Shown piece after piece: positions 24,106 to 31,321 of a DNA stretch of 57,053 bases; position 1 is the stretch's first letter, and every line of letters begins with the position of its first letter. The notes under the pieces are model-generated. The model saw only the letters and a list, made by a program, of their open reading frames with translations, ran no database searches and was not told the DNA's origin. A program made the translations under genes and the position numbers. The stretch spans positions 1 to 57,053 of the forward strand of contig CAKSJG010000018.1 in NCBI GenBank assembly GCA_934463165.1, given 5' to 3'. Source of the stretch: an uncultured Clostridia bacterium. Lineage in GTDB: Bacteria; Bacillota; Clostridia; UMGS1810.

Positions 24106-24252
24106 ATGCCAAAAGTAATGACAATTCGTCCGCCGGAAAGTTTGCGGAAGATACTGAAAAATTATTGTGAGAAAAAAGGATACACGGTAAATCAAATAGT
24201 TTTACAGATTCTTTGGGAATGGGTTGACAAAAATCATATTGAACGGAAGTGA
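24106..24252 (+). CDS. Ribbon-helix-helix protein (48 aa)
   Basis: PKVMTIRPPESLRKILKNYC then GYTVNQIVLQILWEWV matches the RHH fold. Leader AAAGGAAGTGAATAAA is close to the ATG. It is divergent from the RHH gene at 23775-23969 and shares its repeat-bearing control region. The mRNA continues into the small membrane gene at 24257. Confidence 0.7.
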   Translation: MPKVMTIRPPESLRKILKNYCEKKGYTVNQIVLQILWEWVDKNHIERK

Positions 24253-24256
24253 AAAA

Positions 24257-24376
24257 ATGAAAAACAACAAGACACCTTTATGGTACGTAATAGTGGATAT
24301 CGTCACAAGAGTTATAATCAGTGCGGCGGTATCGTATGCAGTGGTTCGCTTAATGCGTCCGTTGCTTATGAAATAA
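24257..24376 (+). CDS. Small single-helix membrane protein (39 aa)
   Basis: MKNNKTPLWYVIVDIVTRVI then ISAAVSYAVVRLMRPL: one membrane helix with positive ends. ACGGAAGTGA serves as ribosome site and overlaps the end of the RHH gene. No family recognised; cotranscription with the regulator is likely. Confidence 0.5.
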   Translation: MKNNKTPLWYVIVDIVTRVIISAAVSYAVVRLMRPLLMK

Positions 24377-24378
24377 AG

Positions 24379-24753
24379 TCAAGCGGCAAATATCAGTGTT
24401 ATAACAGTGGTTCCAAATGCAACCAATGCAGAAACAACAACATCACTAAGCTTTGAAATAGCAAGTTTCTTAAAATACTCGACAGTATCAAGGTGCAATT
24501 GCTCTTTGTAGGTTAGTGCCTTAGAAGTCAAAGAGAAGCAACAACCGCCGTCAACAAATTTTGATAAACCTTTGAAGTAACCATCTTCAGCCAAGCCAAA
24601 GACGATTTCTCTTGCCTTCCAGTATGACATATCTAAAATGCCCGTATTGGATTCCGGAAAATAAATGCGGCTTGCTTCGTTACCGATATTATTTTCAACG
24701 AAATATAACAACACTGATTCCGATACTTTATTTAGTTTTTTAAAATTAAACAT
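24379..24753 (-). CDS. Hypothetical protein with winged-helix-like part and C-terminal membrane helix
   Basis: 124 aa from ATG 24753 (GAGGTGATTTGC leader). Residues about 5-75 look helical with a beta wing (MSYWKAREIVFGLAEDGYFK) and may form a winged helix; residues about 103-122 (DVVVSALVAFGTTVITLIFA) form a membrane anchor. It is transcribed against the early operon and may be a lysogenic-conversion gene. Function unknown. Confidence 0.6.
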   Translation of the reverse strand: MFNFKKLNKVSESVLLYFVENNIGNEASRIYFPESNTGILDMSYWKAREIVFGLAEDGYFKGLSKFVDGGCCFSLTSKALTYKEQLHLDTVEYFKKLAISKLSDVVVSALVAFGTTVITLIFAA

Positions 24754-24812
24754 GCAAATCACCTCAATGTGATTATAGCACAAAATCTGACATATAACAA
24801 GGAGGAAATAAC

Positions 24813-25007
24813 ATGAACAGTCCAAAGGAAGTACTTAATTTAAAAAGCAGGCTTGACAAATTAGAAAAGCTTTCAATGCCTTTAAAAAGGTTTTTGGAAG
24901 AAAATTATTGTCAGCATTGCGCGGTTGTCATTACTGTTGACGGGGCGAAAGTTGTAAGCGTTGAGACGTCAACCCCGCTTGAAGATGTTGAGGAGGCAGA
25001 GAGATGA
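24813..25007 (+). CDS. Small hypothetical phage protein (64 aa)
   Basis: A helical N-terminus (PKEVLNLKSRLDKLEKLSMP) and a C-terminal strand-rich part (HCAVVITVDGAKVVSVET). Strong AAGGAGGAAATAAC leader. The stop overlaps the next ATG (ATGA at 25004). No family recognised. Confidence 0.6.
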   Translation: MNSPKEVLNLKSRLDKLEKLSMPLKRFLEENYCQHCAVVITVDGAKVVSVETSTPLEDVEEAER

Positions 25008-25031
25008 AAGGTTACAAAGTTAGAAGAATTA

Positions 25032-25190
25032 ATGAATGCAAAAAGCATTACAAAACAGCAGCTTGCGGATGCTGTCGGGGTATCAAGAACGATGATTATT
25101 TATATCATCAAAGGGTTTAAGGACCCGTCAATAAAAACGCTTAAGCGAATTGCTGATTATTTTGAAGTATCAACAGATGAATTAATTTGA
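25032..25190 (+). CDS. Helix-turn-helix protein, N-terminus frameshifted
   Basis: From ATG 25032 it encodes 52 aa, SITKQQLADAVGVSRTMIIY then FEVSTDELI, an XRE-type HTH. The natural start should be ATG 25004, which is coupled to the previous stop and has GAGGAGG upstream. In the present sequence that start reads MKGYKVRR. Removing one G of the GG at 25010-25011 would restore MKVTKLEELMNAKSITK in frame with the HTH. Either the gene has a one-base insertion, the assembly has an error, or the internal ATG is used. Confidence 0.6.
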   Translation: MNAKSITKQQLADAVGVSRTMIIYIIKGFKDPSIKTLKRIADYFEVSTDELI

Positions 25191-25204
25191 GGAGGTAAAA
25201 TAAT

Positions 25205-25603
25205 ATGTTTACATTAGGGAATTGGATGTTTTTCGGTTTGATGTTGGTAGTGGGAATTATATTTACACTTCTTGTTTGTAGTGAGAGTATACCGGAGGGC
25301 ATTGCAGCCGGTGTTATATCAATAATTTTGATAGGTGCTGTTATGGTGGGTGTAGGTTGGTATAACACAAACACCGCATCGGGTCAAAGAGCGGTAAAGG
25401 ATTTTAAATCCGACATAAACAACGGTATAGACAGAGAAATAACCATTACCGCCGAGGACGGCAGGGAAATTTTTCATTACGAGGGCAAAATCGATATTGA
25501 AAGCAACCACGAAGACAACTATATAAAATTCGACAGCGAAGAGGGCAAACGGTACATCATATATTACGGCATTCAAGACACGATTAAGATTATCGAAAAA
25601 TAA
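25205..25603 (+). CDS. Two-helix membrane phage protein
   Basis: 132 aa. Hydrophobic helices at about 6-23 and 31-51, then a soluble, acidic, strand-rich region (REITITAEDGREIFHYEGKI). The architecture recurs in Clostridia prophage early regions without known role. Leader GAGGAGGTAAAATAAT precedes the ATG. Confidence 0.65.
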   Translation: MFTLGNWMFFGLMLVVGIIFTLLVCSESIPEGIAAGVISIILIGAVMVGVGWYNTNTASGQRAVKDFKSDINNGIDREITITAEDGREIFHYEGKIDIESNHEDNYIKFDSEEGKRYIIYYGIQDTIKIIEK

Positions 25604-25619
25604 CAGGGAGGTGAGATAA

Positions 25620-25973
25620 ATGTCTAAAGCTAACGAATATATGGAACTCTCGGAGTTCACGAAAAAAGCGCGCGAGGAATGCGCGGAGCCTTACGTTGCA
25701 AAATGTGACGAAGAATACGTTGACATAAAGGAATACAGCAAAAGAACGGGATTAAGAGAATCCACAATACGCTACAGACTCGGAAAAGGACGCATACAAG
25801 GGATCAGAATGGGTTCGCGTTGGTTTGTTATAGTCAAGAACAACGGCACCGTGAAAAGTGATTTGGCCTCGGAGAATGCTAAGCTTGTTGCCGAAAACAG
25901 CATGCTTAAAGAAAAGCTCAACTGTATTCTCCGAATCGTCGGGGTTGAGTCGGAAGCCGAAAACGTTATTTAA
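25620..25973 (+). CDS. Excisionase-like DNA-binding protein
   Basis: 117 aa. After a short N-terminal helix (EYMELSEFTKKA), residues about 33-72 read VDIKEYSKRTGLRESTIRYR then GIRMGSRWFVIV, a MerR/excisionase-type winged helix. The C-terminal 40 residues (SDLASENAKLVAENSMLKEK) form a coiled coil. It could be the excisionase or a regulator. The leader GGGAGGTGAGATAA is strong. The first codons resemble the fragment at 15667 in the host flank. Confidence 0.7.
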   Translation: MSKANEYMELSEFTKKAREECAEPYVAKCDEEYVDIKEYSKRTGLRESTIRYRLGKGRIQGIRMGSRWFVIVKNNGTVKSDLASENAKLVAENSMLKEKLNCILRIVGVESEAENVI

Positions 25974-25987
25974 AAGGAGTCTTGAAC

Positions 25988-26416
25988 ATGGACATACATT
26001 TAAGGAAAATTAGAGCTGCCGAAAAGCTGGACAAGCTTCGCAAAGAAAAATGCAGGTGTATAAAATGCGGCATGCCGATTGTGCCGACAAGGAAAGAACC
26101 TTTTTGCAGCGCAAAGTGCATGGAAGAATACAACAAAGGATTTAAACCTTTTCAGACGGTGCATTGCATATGCTGCGGGCAAAGGTTTATCACAAGGACG
26201 CGCAAGGCAAGATATTGCAGTGACGAATGTCAGGAAAAAGTCACGCAGCTCACGGTTAAAATCAAAAATGCATGCAAGTTGCTTGAGTCGTTGGAAAAGC
26301 GCGACCATGAATCTATAGCGGAGATTGAAAACAGAATGAGAATCGGCGGCTTAAGATATGCCGATTATCAAAAACAGGAAACAATGGAAAGGTTAAACAG
26401 GAGGATAACGCTGTGA
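25988..26416 (+). CDS. Zinc-finger phage protein with two Cys4 clusters
   Basis: 142 aa. Two treble-clef-like clusters: CRCIKCGMPIVP...FCSAKC and CICCGQRF...YCSDEC (about 22-80), then a helical tail with EIENRMRIGGLRYADYQKQE. The fold may bind nucleic acid; role not known. ATG 25988 has AAAGGAG 8 nt upstream; a TTG two codons earlier is less likely. Its stop overlaps the next GTG. Confidence 0.65.
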   Translation: MDIHLRKIRAAEKLDKLRKEKCRCIKCGMPIVPTRKEPFCSAKCMEEYNKGFKPFQTVHCICCGQRFITRTRKARYCSDECQEKVTQLTVKIKNACKLLESLEKRDHESIAEIENRMRIGGLRYADYQKQETMERLNRRITL

Positions 26417-26574
26417 AAAAGATAGGAATGCACGGTACATGGATATCGGTTGTGATACTCATAGGACTTGTCGGAGGTATGGAAGTCGGCAGAATTACAT
26501 ATCTTTCGGGAATGGTTTGGGGGTTGATTGTTTCGGCGGCGGCTTTCATATTTTCGGCTCTTGCCGCAAAATGA
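26413..26574 (+). CDS. Small two-helix membrane protein (53 aa)
   Basis: GTG start at 26413 overlaps the previous stop (GTGA). The product has two helices (about 9-24 and 33-51; GTWISVVILIGLVGG and MVWGLIVSAAAFIFSALAA). No family recognised. A long hairpin follows. Confidence 0.55.
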   Translation: MKKIGMHGTWISVVILIGLVGGMEVGRITYLSGMVWGLIVSAAAFIFSALAAK

Positions 26575-26601
26575 AAAAGTCCCCTGCCGAAGCAGAGGAG
26601 A

Positions 26602-26650
26602 TTTTCGTGATAAATTAATAACACTGACATATTAAATTTTATCACGAAAA
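26602..26650 (+). promoter_or_regulatory. Long hairpin in the early operon
   Basis: TTTTCGTGATAAA (26602-26614) pairs exactly with TTTATCACGAAAA (26638-26650), and the inside extends with TTAATA/TATTAA, giving about 19 bp with a 9-nt loop. A smaller hairpin CTGC-CGAA-GCAG precedes it. With only a short T-tract after the stem it may be an attenuator, an mRNA processing site or a protein-binding palindrome. Confidence 0.55.
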
Positions 26651-26676
26651 CTTGAATTTGTCAAGGAGTGATTAAG

Positions 26677-27072
26677 ATGAAAATTTCAAAAAACAAAAGA
26701 GACGCACCGCAGTGCTGTGTGTGCGGTGACGATATAACGGAGAAAACGGCAATCAAATTCGGGAACGAGTTTTTTTGCAAAAACAGAATATGCGAATCGG
26801 AAGCAAGGTTTCTGATTTTGCAGGCGGCGGATTATTCGGAATATGAGAGAACAATGGATACAAAAAGATATTTCGGATATGATGAGCCGTTCGGCACGGG
26901 ACCGCTGTGCTGCATATGCAATGAGCCGATAGAAGACGGCGAAGAGTATTACGATTTCGGATATGAGGACATATGCGGCAGGTGCAAAGAAGCTGCCGAA
27001 AGTGAAATATTTGAAAATGCCAAAGGGCAATACGAAATTAATTTTAATAAAGGAGTTGTTTTTAATGATTAA
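26677..27072 (+). CDS. Zinc-binding hypothetical phage protein
   Basis: 131 aa with repeated Cys pairs: CCVCGDDITEKTA...FCKNRIC and CCICNEPIEDGEEYY...CGRC. This makes two treble-clef-like zinc sites separated by a helix. ATG 26677 has AAGGAG 8 nt upstream. The stop overlaps the next gene by 8 bp. Function unknown. Confidence 0.65.
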   Translation: MKISKNKRDAPQCCVCGDDITEKTAIKFGNEFFCKNRICESEARFLILQAADYSEYERTMDTKRYFGYDEPFGTGPLCCICNEPIEDGEEYYDFGYEDICGRCKEAAESEIFENAKGQYEINFNKGVVFND

Positions 27073-27403
27073 GTACGGTGAAGGTTTGGTTTCGAGAATT
27101 AGGGATATTGTGACGGGTGACGATGTTGTGATAAAATTTACCGCGGAAAAAGACACTGCCGATTGCATGAGCGGTTCGCTTGACATCATATGTCCGAACG
27201 GCTGCAGCGGAACGCAGGTGATTCAATTTAAAATTTTGGTCGGAGATATATGGGGAGTTAACGGCGCTAACATGAATCCGCTGTGTCTGGGACTTTTGAT
27301 GAACGCGATAATGAAGTACACAAAAGATTACTACGCTGCACAGCGTGAGGAGGACAAAAAACGTGAAGAAATTAGACGTAAGCTCACCAACGCTCTGTTT
27401 TAA
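27065..27403 (+). CDS. Hypothetical phage protein (112 aa)
   Basis: Starts ATG 27065 inside the previous gene's end, with AAAGGAG upstream. A strand-rich N-terminal half (DDVVIKFTAEKDTADCMSGS) precedes a helical, charged C-terminus (YYAAQREEDKKREEIRRKL). No family recognised. It lies between zinc-binding and replication-linked genes. Confidence 0.55.
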   Translation: MIKYGEGLVSRIRDIVTGDDVVIKFTAEKDTADCMSGSLDIICPNGCSGTQVIQFKILVGDIWGVNGANMNPLCLGLLMNAIMKYTKDYYAAQREEDKKREEIRRKLTNALF

Positions 27404-27902
27404 AGACAACGGATATATATTATCGTTTAAGGTTGACAAGCCTTTTAAATCACGTCAGATGATTGCAGAGCTTAAGGACAAGGGCATAAACGAGCTAACC
27501 GTCACCGTTGACAAACGGCGTGACATGAGAAGCTTAAAATCAAATGCCCTGCTGTGGGAGATATGCACGCGGATCGGCGATGCGATAAATGCACCGAAAG
27601 AAGATGTATACAGAGGTGCAATAAGGCAGACGGGTAATTATTACCCTCTGCCGATAAAAATTGAAGCGGTGGACGATTTTAAGCGTATTTGGCAGGGTCA
27701 CGGCGAAGGATGGTTTGCGGAGGTCATGGACGACTGCAAAAAGCCCGGGTACAAATATGTTTTTGCATATTACGGTTCAAGCGTATATGACACGGCGCAG
27801 ATGACAAGGGTCATAAATATCCTCCTGCAGGATGCAAAGGACTTAGGACTTGAAATATTATCGGAGAGAGAAAGGAGCCTTTTGAATGATATCACGCATT
27901 AA
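27363..27902 (+). CDS. Phage recombination-associated protein (NinB-like, tentative)
   Basis: 179 aa. Residues about 50-90 (RSLKSNALLWEICTRIGDAI, then APKEDVYRGAIRQTG) and the end (SSVYDTAQMTRVINILLQDA) match a group of phage proteins placed beside HNH, SSB and RecT genes, with a resemblance to lambda NinB, a recombination mediator. The start is taken as GTG 27363 since GGAGG lies 9 nt upstream; it overlaps the previous gene by 41 bp. The stop overlaps the HNH gene. Confidence 0.6.
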   Translation: MKKLDVSSPTLCFKDNGYILSFKVDKPFKSRQMIAELKDKGINELTVTVDKRRDMRSLKSNALLWEICTRIGDAINAPKEDVYRGAIRQTGNYYPLPIKIEAVDDFKRIWQGHGEGWFAEVMDDCKKPGYKYVFAYYGSSVYDTAQMTRVINILLQDAKDLGLEILSERERSLLNDITH

Positions 27903-28194
27903 GGCGGTGCAAATACCACCGCAGGTCAAGAAAAAAGCAGCAGAGAGAGATTCGTTTGACGGTCACCCCTGCTGCATATTATGCGGAAGTCCTCGCGGAG
28001 TTCCGGAGGCACATATTATACCGCGTTCGCAAAACGGGCTCGGCATTGAAGAGAACATTGTAACACTGTGCAGAAAATGTCACAGAGACTATGACCAATC
28101 GGACAGAAGAGACGAAATCAGAGCGGAGCTCATACATTACATCAAGAGCAAATATCCCGATTGGAGCATTGAAAAAGTAACCTACAGAAAGTGA
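27886..28194 (+). CDS. HNH endonuclease-type protein
   Basis: 102 aa with a full HNH core: CCILCGSPRGVPEAHIIPRS (zinc Cys pair and HI/H motif) and NIVTLCRKCHRDYDQS (Cys-x2-Cys-His). Small stand-alone HNH proteins in phage replication modules nick or cut DNA or aid packaging. The start overlaps the preceding gene by 17 bp. Neighbours suggest a replication or recombination role. Confidence 0.82.
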   Translation: MISRIKAVQIPPQVKKKAAERDSFDGHPCCILCGSPRGVPEAHIIPRSQNGLGIEENIVTLCRKCHRDYDQSDRRDEIRAELIHYIKSKYPDWSIEKVTYRK

Positions 28195-28201
28195 GAAGAG
28201 C

Positions 28202-29215
28202 ATGGAAAGAAAGAGTTTTATTATTTACATCGAAATGGACGAATATTTATCTAAACTCACTGACGAGCAATGCGGCAGAGTTACAAAAGCCATGTTTGCA
28301 TATGCCAAAGGTGAAGAAGTTGACCTCGGGGGCGATGTTGCTGCCGAGATAGTGTTCTCTGTTTTCAAAAACCGTTTTGACGCCGATGATGAAAAATACC
28401 GCGAAAAAGTTGAACAGTGCAAGGAAGCCGGAAGAGCTTCGGCAGAAGCAAGGCGCAAAAACCGAACGGAACGAACGGACGTTGAATCCGTTCAAAACGC
28501 AGACGGCGCAAGGGATTCGGCGGACGAAACCGACAGTGAGAATGAACGGATTGAACGACCGTTACTTTCTGTTGAACGAAAGGCAACGGACGTTAACGGA
28601 CGTTCGTTTTCGTTGAACGAAATTGAACGAAAGGCAACGAAATCAACGGATACTGTTACTGATACTGTAACTGATACTGTTAATGATACTGTTAATGATA
28701 CTGTTAATGATACTGTTAATGATACTGTTACTGTAACTGATACTGTAACTGATACTGATATTACGTGTAAAGAGATAGATAATATATATATTAATAATAA
28801 CGACGATGATGACAATACAGATAACTTTAAAAGATTAGTAAGCGCGTACGAGGGCAATATAGGTCCTCTGTCGTCTGTCGTCGTCAGAAGCTTAAAAAAT
28901 CTTCTTGAAACACATCCGCCCGATTTGGTTATACATGCCATTGAAGAGGCGGCAAGATCGGGAGCGAACAGCATCAGATACATCGAGGGGATATTTAACA
29001 ACTGGGACAGATACGGGATAAAGGACGTAAGCGGCGCGAAGGCGCATGAGCTTGAGAGGACGCGGAAGATGAGAGCCTCACCGAATCAAGGCATGCCGAA
29101 AGGTGTGCAAAACAGCTCTTTCAGAAATTATCCCGAGAGCTACGACATTTCGGATGACGAAAAGAAAATGATTGACGAGCAGATGAAAAAATACAAGGAG
29201 GCAGGGGCACAATGA
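28202..29215 (+). CDS. Phage replisome organizer (DUF6291/DnaD-like)
   Basis: 337 aa. N-terminal domain (1-70: IYIEMDEYLSKLTDEQCGRV then FKNRFDADDEKYREKVEQCK) is of the DUF6291 type; the C-terminal 110 residues (YEGNIGPLSSVVVRSLKNLL, then ARSGANSIRYIEGIFNNW) form a DnaD-like domain that helps load helicase at origins. The two are joined by a low-complexity linker of Thr-Asp-Thr-Val units. It precedes ssb with a 4-bp overlap. The phage origin may lie within this gene, as in related phages. Confidence 0.82.
   Translation: MERKSFIIYIEMDEYLSKLTDEQCGRVTKAMFAYAKGEEVDLGGDVAAEIVFSVFKNRFDADDEKYREKVEQCKEAGRASAEARRKNRTERTDVESVQNADGARDSADETDSENERIERPLLSVERKATDVNGRSFSLNEIERKATKSTDTVTDTVTDTVNDTVNDTVNDTVNDTVTVTDTVTDTDITCKEIDNIYINNNDDDDNTDNFKRLVSAYEGNIGPLSSVVVRSLKNLLETHPPDLVIHAIEEAARSGANSIRYIEGIFNNWDRYGIKDVSGAKAHELERTRKMRASPNQGMPKGVQNSSFRNYPESYDISDDEKKMIDEQMKKYKEAGAQ
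28648..28762 (+). repeat. In-frame tandem repeat in the replisome organizer gene
   Basis: About nine copies of a 12-bp unit GATACTGTTAAT or GATACTGTTACT, coding for (D-T-V-N/T), make the linker between the two domains. The pure DNA repeat is prone to slippage in 4-residue steps without changing frame. It could also serve as an iteron-like site. Confidence 0.7.
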
Positions 29216-29616
29216 ACAAGGCGATATTAATCGGCAGACTGACAAAGGATATTGAGCTTAAAACCACGGCAAACGGTGTGAGCGTATGCTCATTTACAGT
29301 TGCCGTAAACAGACGGTTTAAAAATTCCGACGGAAGCTACGACGCTGATTTTGTAAGCTGTGTTGCATGGAGACAGCAAGCGGAGTTTTTGGCAAAGTAT
29401 TTCAGCAAGGGCGCGTCTGTCGGCATAGTCGGAAGCATTCAGACAAGAAACTACGAAAACAACGGTCAAAAGGTGTACGTTACGGAGGTTAACGTTGACG
29501 AAGTATATTTTGTCGGCAATAAAAGCGAACGGAGCACACAGGCTCAAAATTCGGATAATTTACCGAATGACGGATTTATGCCGATGCCCGGCGGAGGAGA
29601 TGACCTGCCATATTGA
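29212..29616 (+). CDS. ssb: Single-stranded DNA-binding protein
   Basis: 134 aa. OB-fold hallmarks: NKAILIGRLTKDIELKTTAN, VCSFTVAVNRRFKNSDG, ADFVSCVAWRQQAEFLAKYF and GSIQTRNYENNGQKVYVTEV. The C-terminal tip reads GGGDDLPY instead of the canonical DDDIPF, but keeps the acidic-hydrophobic character used to recruit partners. It starts 4 bp before the replisome organizer stops. Confidence 0.95.
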   Translation: MNKAILIGRLTKDIELKTTANGVSVCSFTVAVNRRFKNSDGSYDADFVSCVAWRQQAEFLAKYFSKGASVGIVGSIQTRNYENNGQKVYVTEVNVDEVYFVGNKSERSTQAQNSDNLPNDGFMPMPGGGDDLPY

Positions 29617-29975
29617 AAATCACAGTGAATGACATTCCGCCGTCAAACAACGAGTTTATCGGCAACAGCCGCAACTTTAACGTTTACCGAAAACAAAAAG
29701 AGCGCTGGCATTGGCTGATAAAGGCGGCAATCAAGAAAAAACCGAAAAAACCGTACGACAAGGCAAGGGTTCGGCTTACATACTTCTTCCCCGACAAAAG
29801 AAGACGTGACCCCGACAACTACAGCGGCAAAATGCTTTTGGATCCGCTTGTGAGAGAAAAAATTATCACAGATGACAGCTTCGGGCACATCAGTCTGGAA
29901 ATCTGCGGGGAGCATGACAAGGACAGACCGCGTACGGAAATTGAAATTACGGAGGTAAAAACCGATGAACATTGA
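29613..29975 (+). CDS. rusA: RusA-family Holliday junction resolvase
   Basis: 120 aa with the RusA pattern: VNDIPPSNNEFIG, DKARVRLTYFFPDKRRRDPD and NYSGKMLLDPLVREKIITDD, giving the catalytic Asp cluster. Resolves four-way junctions made by RecT-type recombination. It probably starts at TTG 29613, coupled to the ssb stop (TTGA), with GGAGGAG some 13 nt upstream. Confidence 0.88.
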   Translation: MKITVNDIPPSNNEFIGNSRNFNVYRKQKERWHWLIKAAIKKKPKKPYDKARVRLTYFFPDKRRRDPDNYSGKMLLDPLVREKIITDDSFGHISLEICGEHDKDRPRTEIEITEVKTDEH

Positions 29976-30213
29976 AGTAAGAGCAGTACCGGGAGACAAA
30001 TTGTATTTACTCGCGGCAGGCGGACGCATTGACGAGGTTAAAGTAAACGCGCTGTATATAAATCCGTACGGCAGCGTATGGATGCATTGCGTGAAAAAGG
30101 TCGGAAGGGCAGAAATAAGACGGCCATATCCCGAATCGGACATAGGCAAAAAGCTATTTGAATCAAGAGAAAGAGCGGAGGCGGCAGTAAATGGAAAAAT
30201 TATCGGTGTATAA
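29965..30213 (+). CDS. Hypothetical phage protein (82 aa)
   Basis: Small beta-rich protein (IEVRAVPGDKLYLLAAGGRI then ALYINPYGSVWMHCVKKVG) with a helical C-terminus (ESRERAEAAVNGKIIG). It overlaps rusA at the start and recT at the end, so it is part of the recombination unit. I do not recognise a function. Confidence 0.55.
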   Translation: MNIEVRAVPGDKLYLLAAGGRIDEVKVNALYINPYGSVWMHCVKKVGRAEIRRPYPESDIGKKLFESRERAEAAVNGKIIGV

Positions 30214-31321
30214 ACAAATGACGGCAGGCACAAATGAGTGCTTAGCGGTCATAAAGCGCGAAATCGGACTGAAAACAACGTGTATGCCTTTTGCGGTGAA
30301 GCTCATGGAAGCGCTGAAAAATTTGAACTGCAAAACGGAGCAGGAGCAGCTGAACGCGGCAAACACACTTTTATCGGGTCTGCAGGCGCTGTGGCATGGA
30401 GGAATCACGGCAGAGGATTACGACAAAATGGATTTTGTAAAGCGCGGCGGCGTGATAGTACCGTCTGCAAGGGTTGAGGCATTCATCAGAGCGTCGGCAA
30501 GAAAAGGGTATCGGATATCGGACACGATAGTTCCTGTGCCGAAAGAAGACGCAAACACCACATACTGGAGAGAAAACCTCGTTGGTGAAAGCATTGTATA
30601 CACGCTTGAAGACCAAAGAAAAAACCCCGACAGAGCCGTTACGGCACAAAGGCTCATGAGCAAATATTTTAACAAATTTCTTTGCAGATTGGACGTGCAC
30701 GACATTGCACACAACAGACGAGTTGCAATGACGGCGATTGAAATGCCGGCTGATGAGATTCTTAAAGTTGCCGAATGCAGCGAACAGGGGTTATATAAAT
30801 CCAAGTGGGAAGAACACAAAACACGGTACGGAGTTAAAAGGCACAAAGTGATAACCAATGAGCCTAACCCCGATTCGTTTTGGGGAAAGTGGACGGGCGA
30901 AATGGTAAACAAAACAATCATCAGACGTGCGCTTAAAAGGCTCAAAGAAATCTTGCCGGAGCTCGAAGATACGATATATGCGTTCGAAAGTGACGAAGAG
31001 ATCATACAAAACGAACAGCCGAAGCAGACATACGTTGTGGAACAGCCGAAAATCGAAATACCGGTTGAAACGGAAGACGTTGACCTTAACAATCTCACGG
31101 ACGAACAAAAAGAGGATTGCAATGAACTGTATGAAATATTTTGCGCCAATCCGAAGCTTGCGGAAGACAAGACGGAGGAAATCAAAGAGATGTTTAAAAG
31201 CGGCAAAACAAGGCAGGAAGTCATCAACGAAGAGTATGCGGCTTTAAGCGTGCTTTTGAGGTCAGCAAGAAAACAAGCGGAGTTAAAGGAGTATTTGTGC
31301 GATGAAAAAAATCAAGCTTAA
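30191..31321 (+). CDS. recT: RecT-like single-strand annealing protein
   Basis: 376 aa. The central region (DFVKRGGVIVPSARVEAFIR, RKGYRISDTIVPVPKEDANT, WEEHKTRYGVKRHKVITNE) and GEMVNKTIIRRALKRLKEIL follow the RecT pattern of a conserved core ending with a tract that recruits the exonuclease partner. The C-terminal 100 residues are acidic and helical. RecT anneals complementary single strands. Its stop overlaps the YqaJ exonuclease gene by 20 bp, as in RecE/RecT pairs. Confidence 0.8.
   Translation: MEKLSVYKQMTAGTNECLAVIKREIGLKTTCMPFAVKLMEALKNLNCKTEQEQLNAANTLLSGLQALWHGGITAEDYDKMDFVKRGGVIVPSARVEAFIRASARKGYRISDTIVPVPKEDANTTYWRENLVGESIVYTLEDQRKNPDRAVTAQRLMSKYFNKFLCRLDVHDIAHNRRVAMTAIEMPADEILKVAECSEQGLYKSKWEEHKTRYGVKRHKVITNEPNPDSFWGKWTGEMVNKTIIRRALKRLKEILPELEDTIYAFESDEEIIQNEQPKQTYVVEQPKIEIPVETEDVDLNNLTDEQKEDCNELYEIFCANPKLAEDKTEEIKEMFKSGKTRQEVINEEYAALSVLLRSARKQAELKEYLCDEKNQA

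Noticed and set aside
28648..28762. CRISPR array
   Set aside because: The repeats are 12 bp, contiguous, without spacers and inside an open reading frame.
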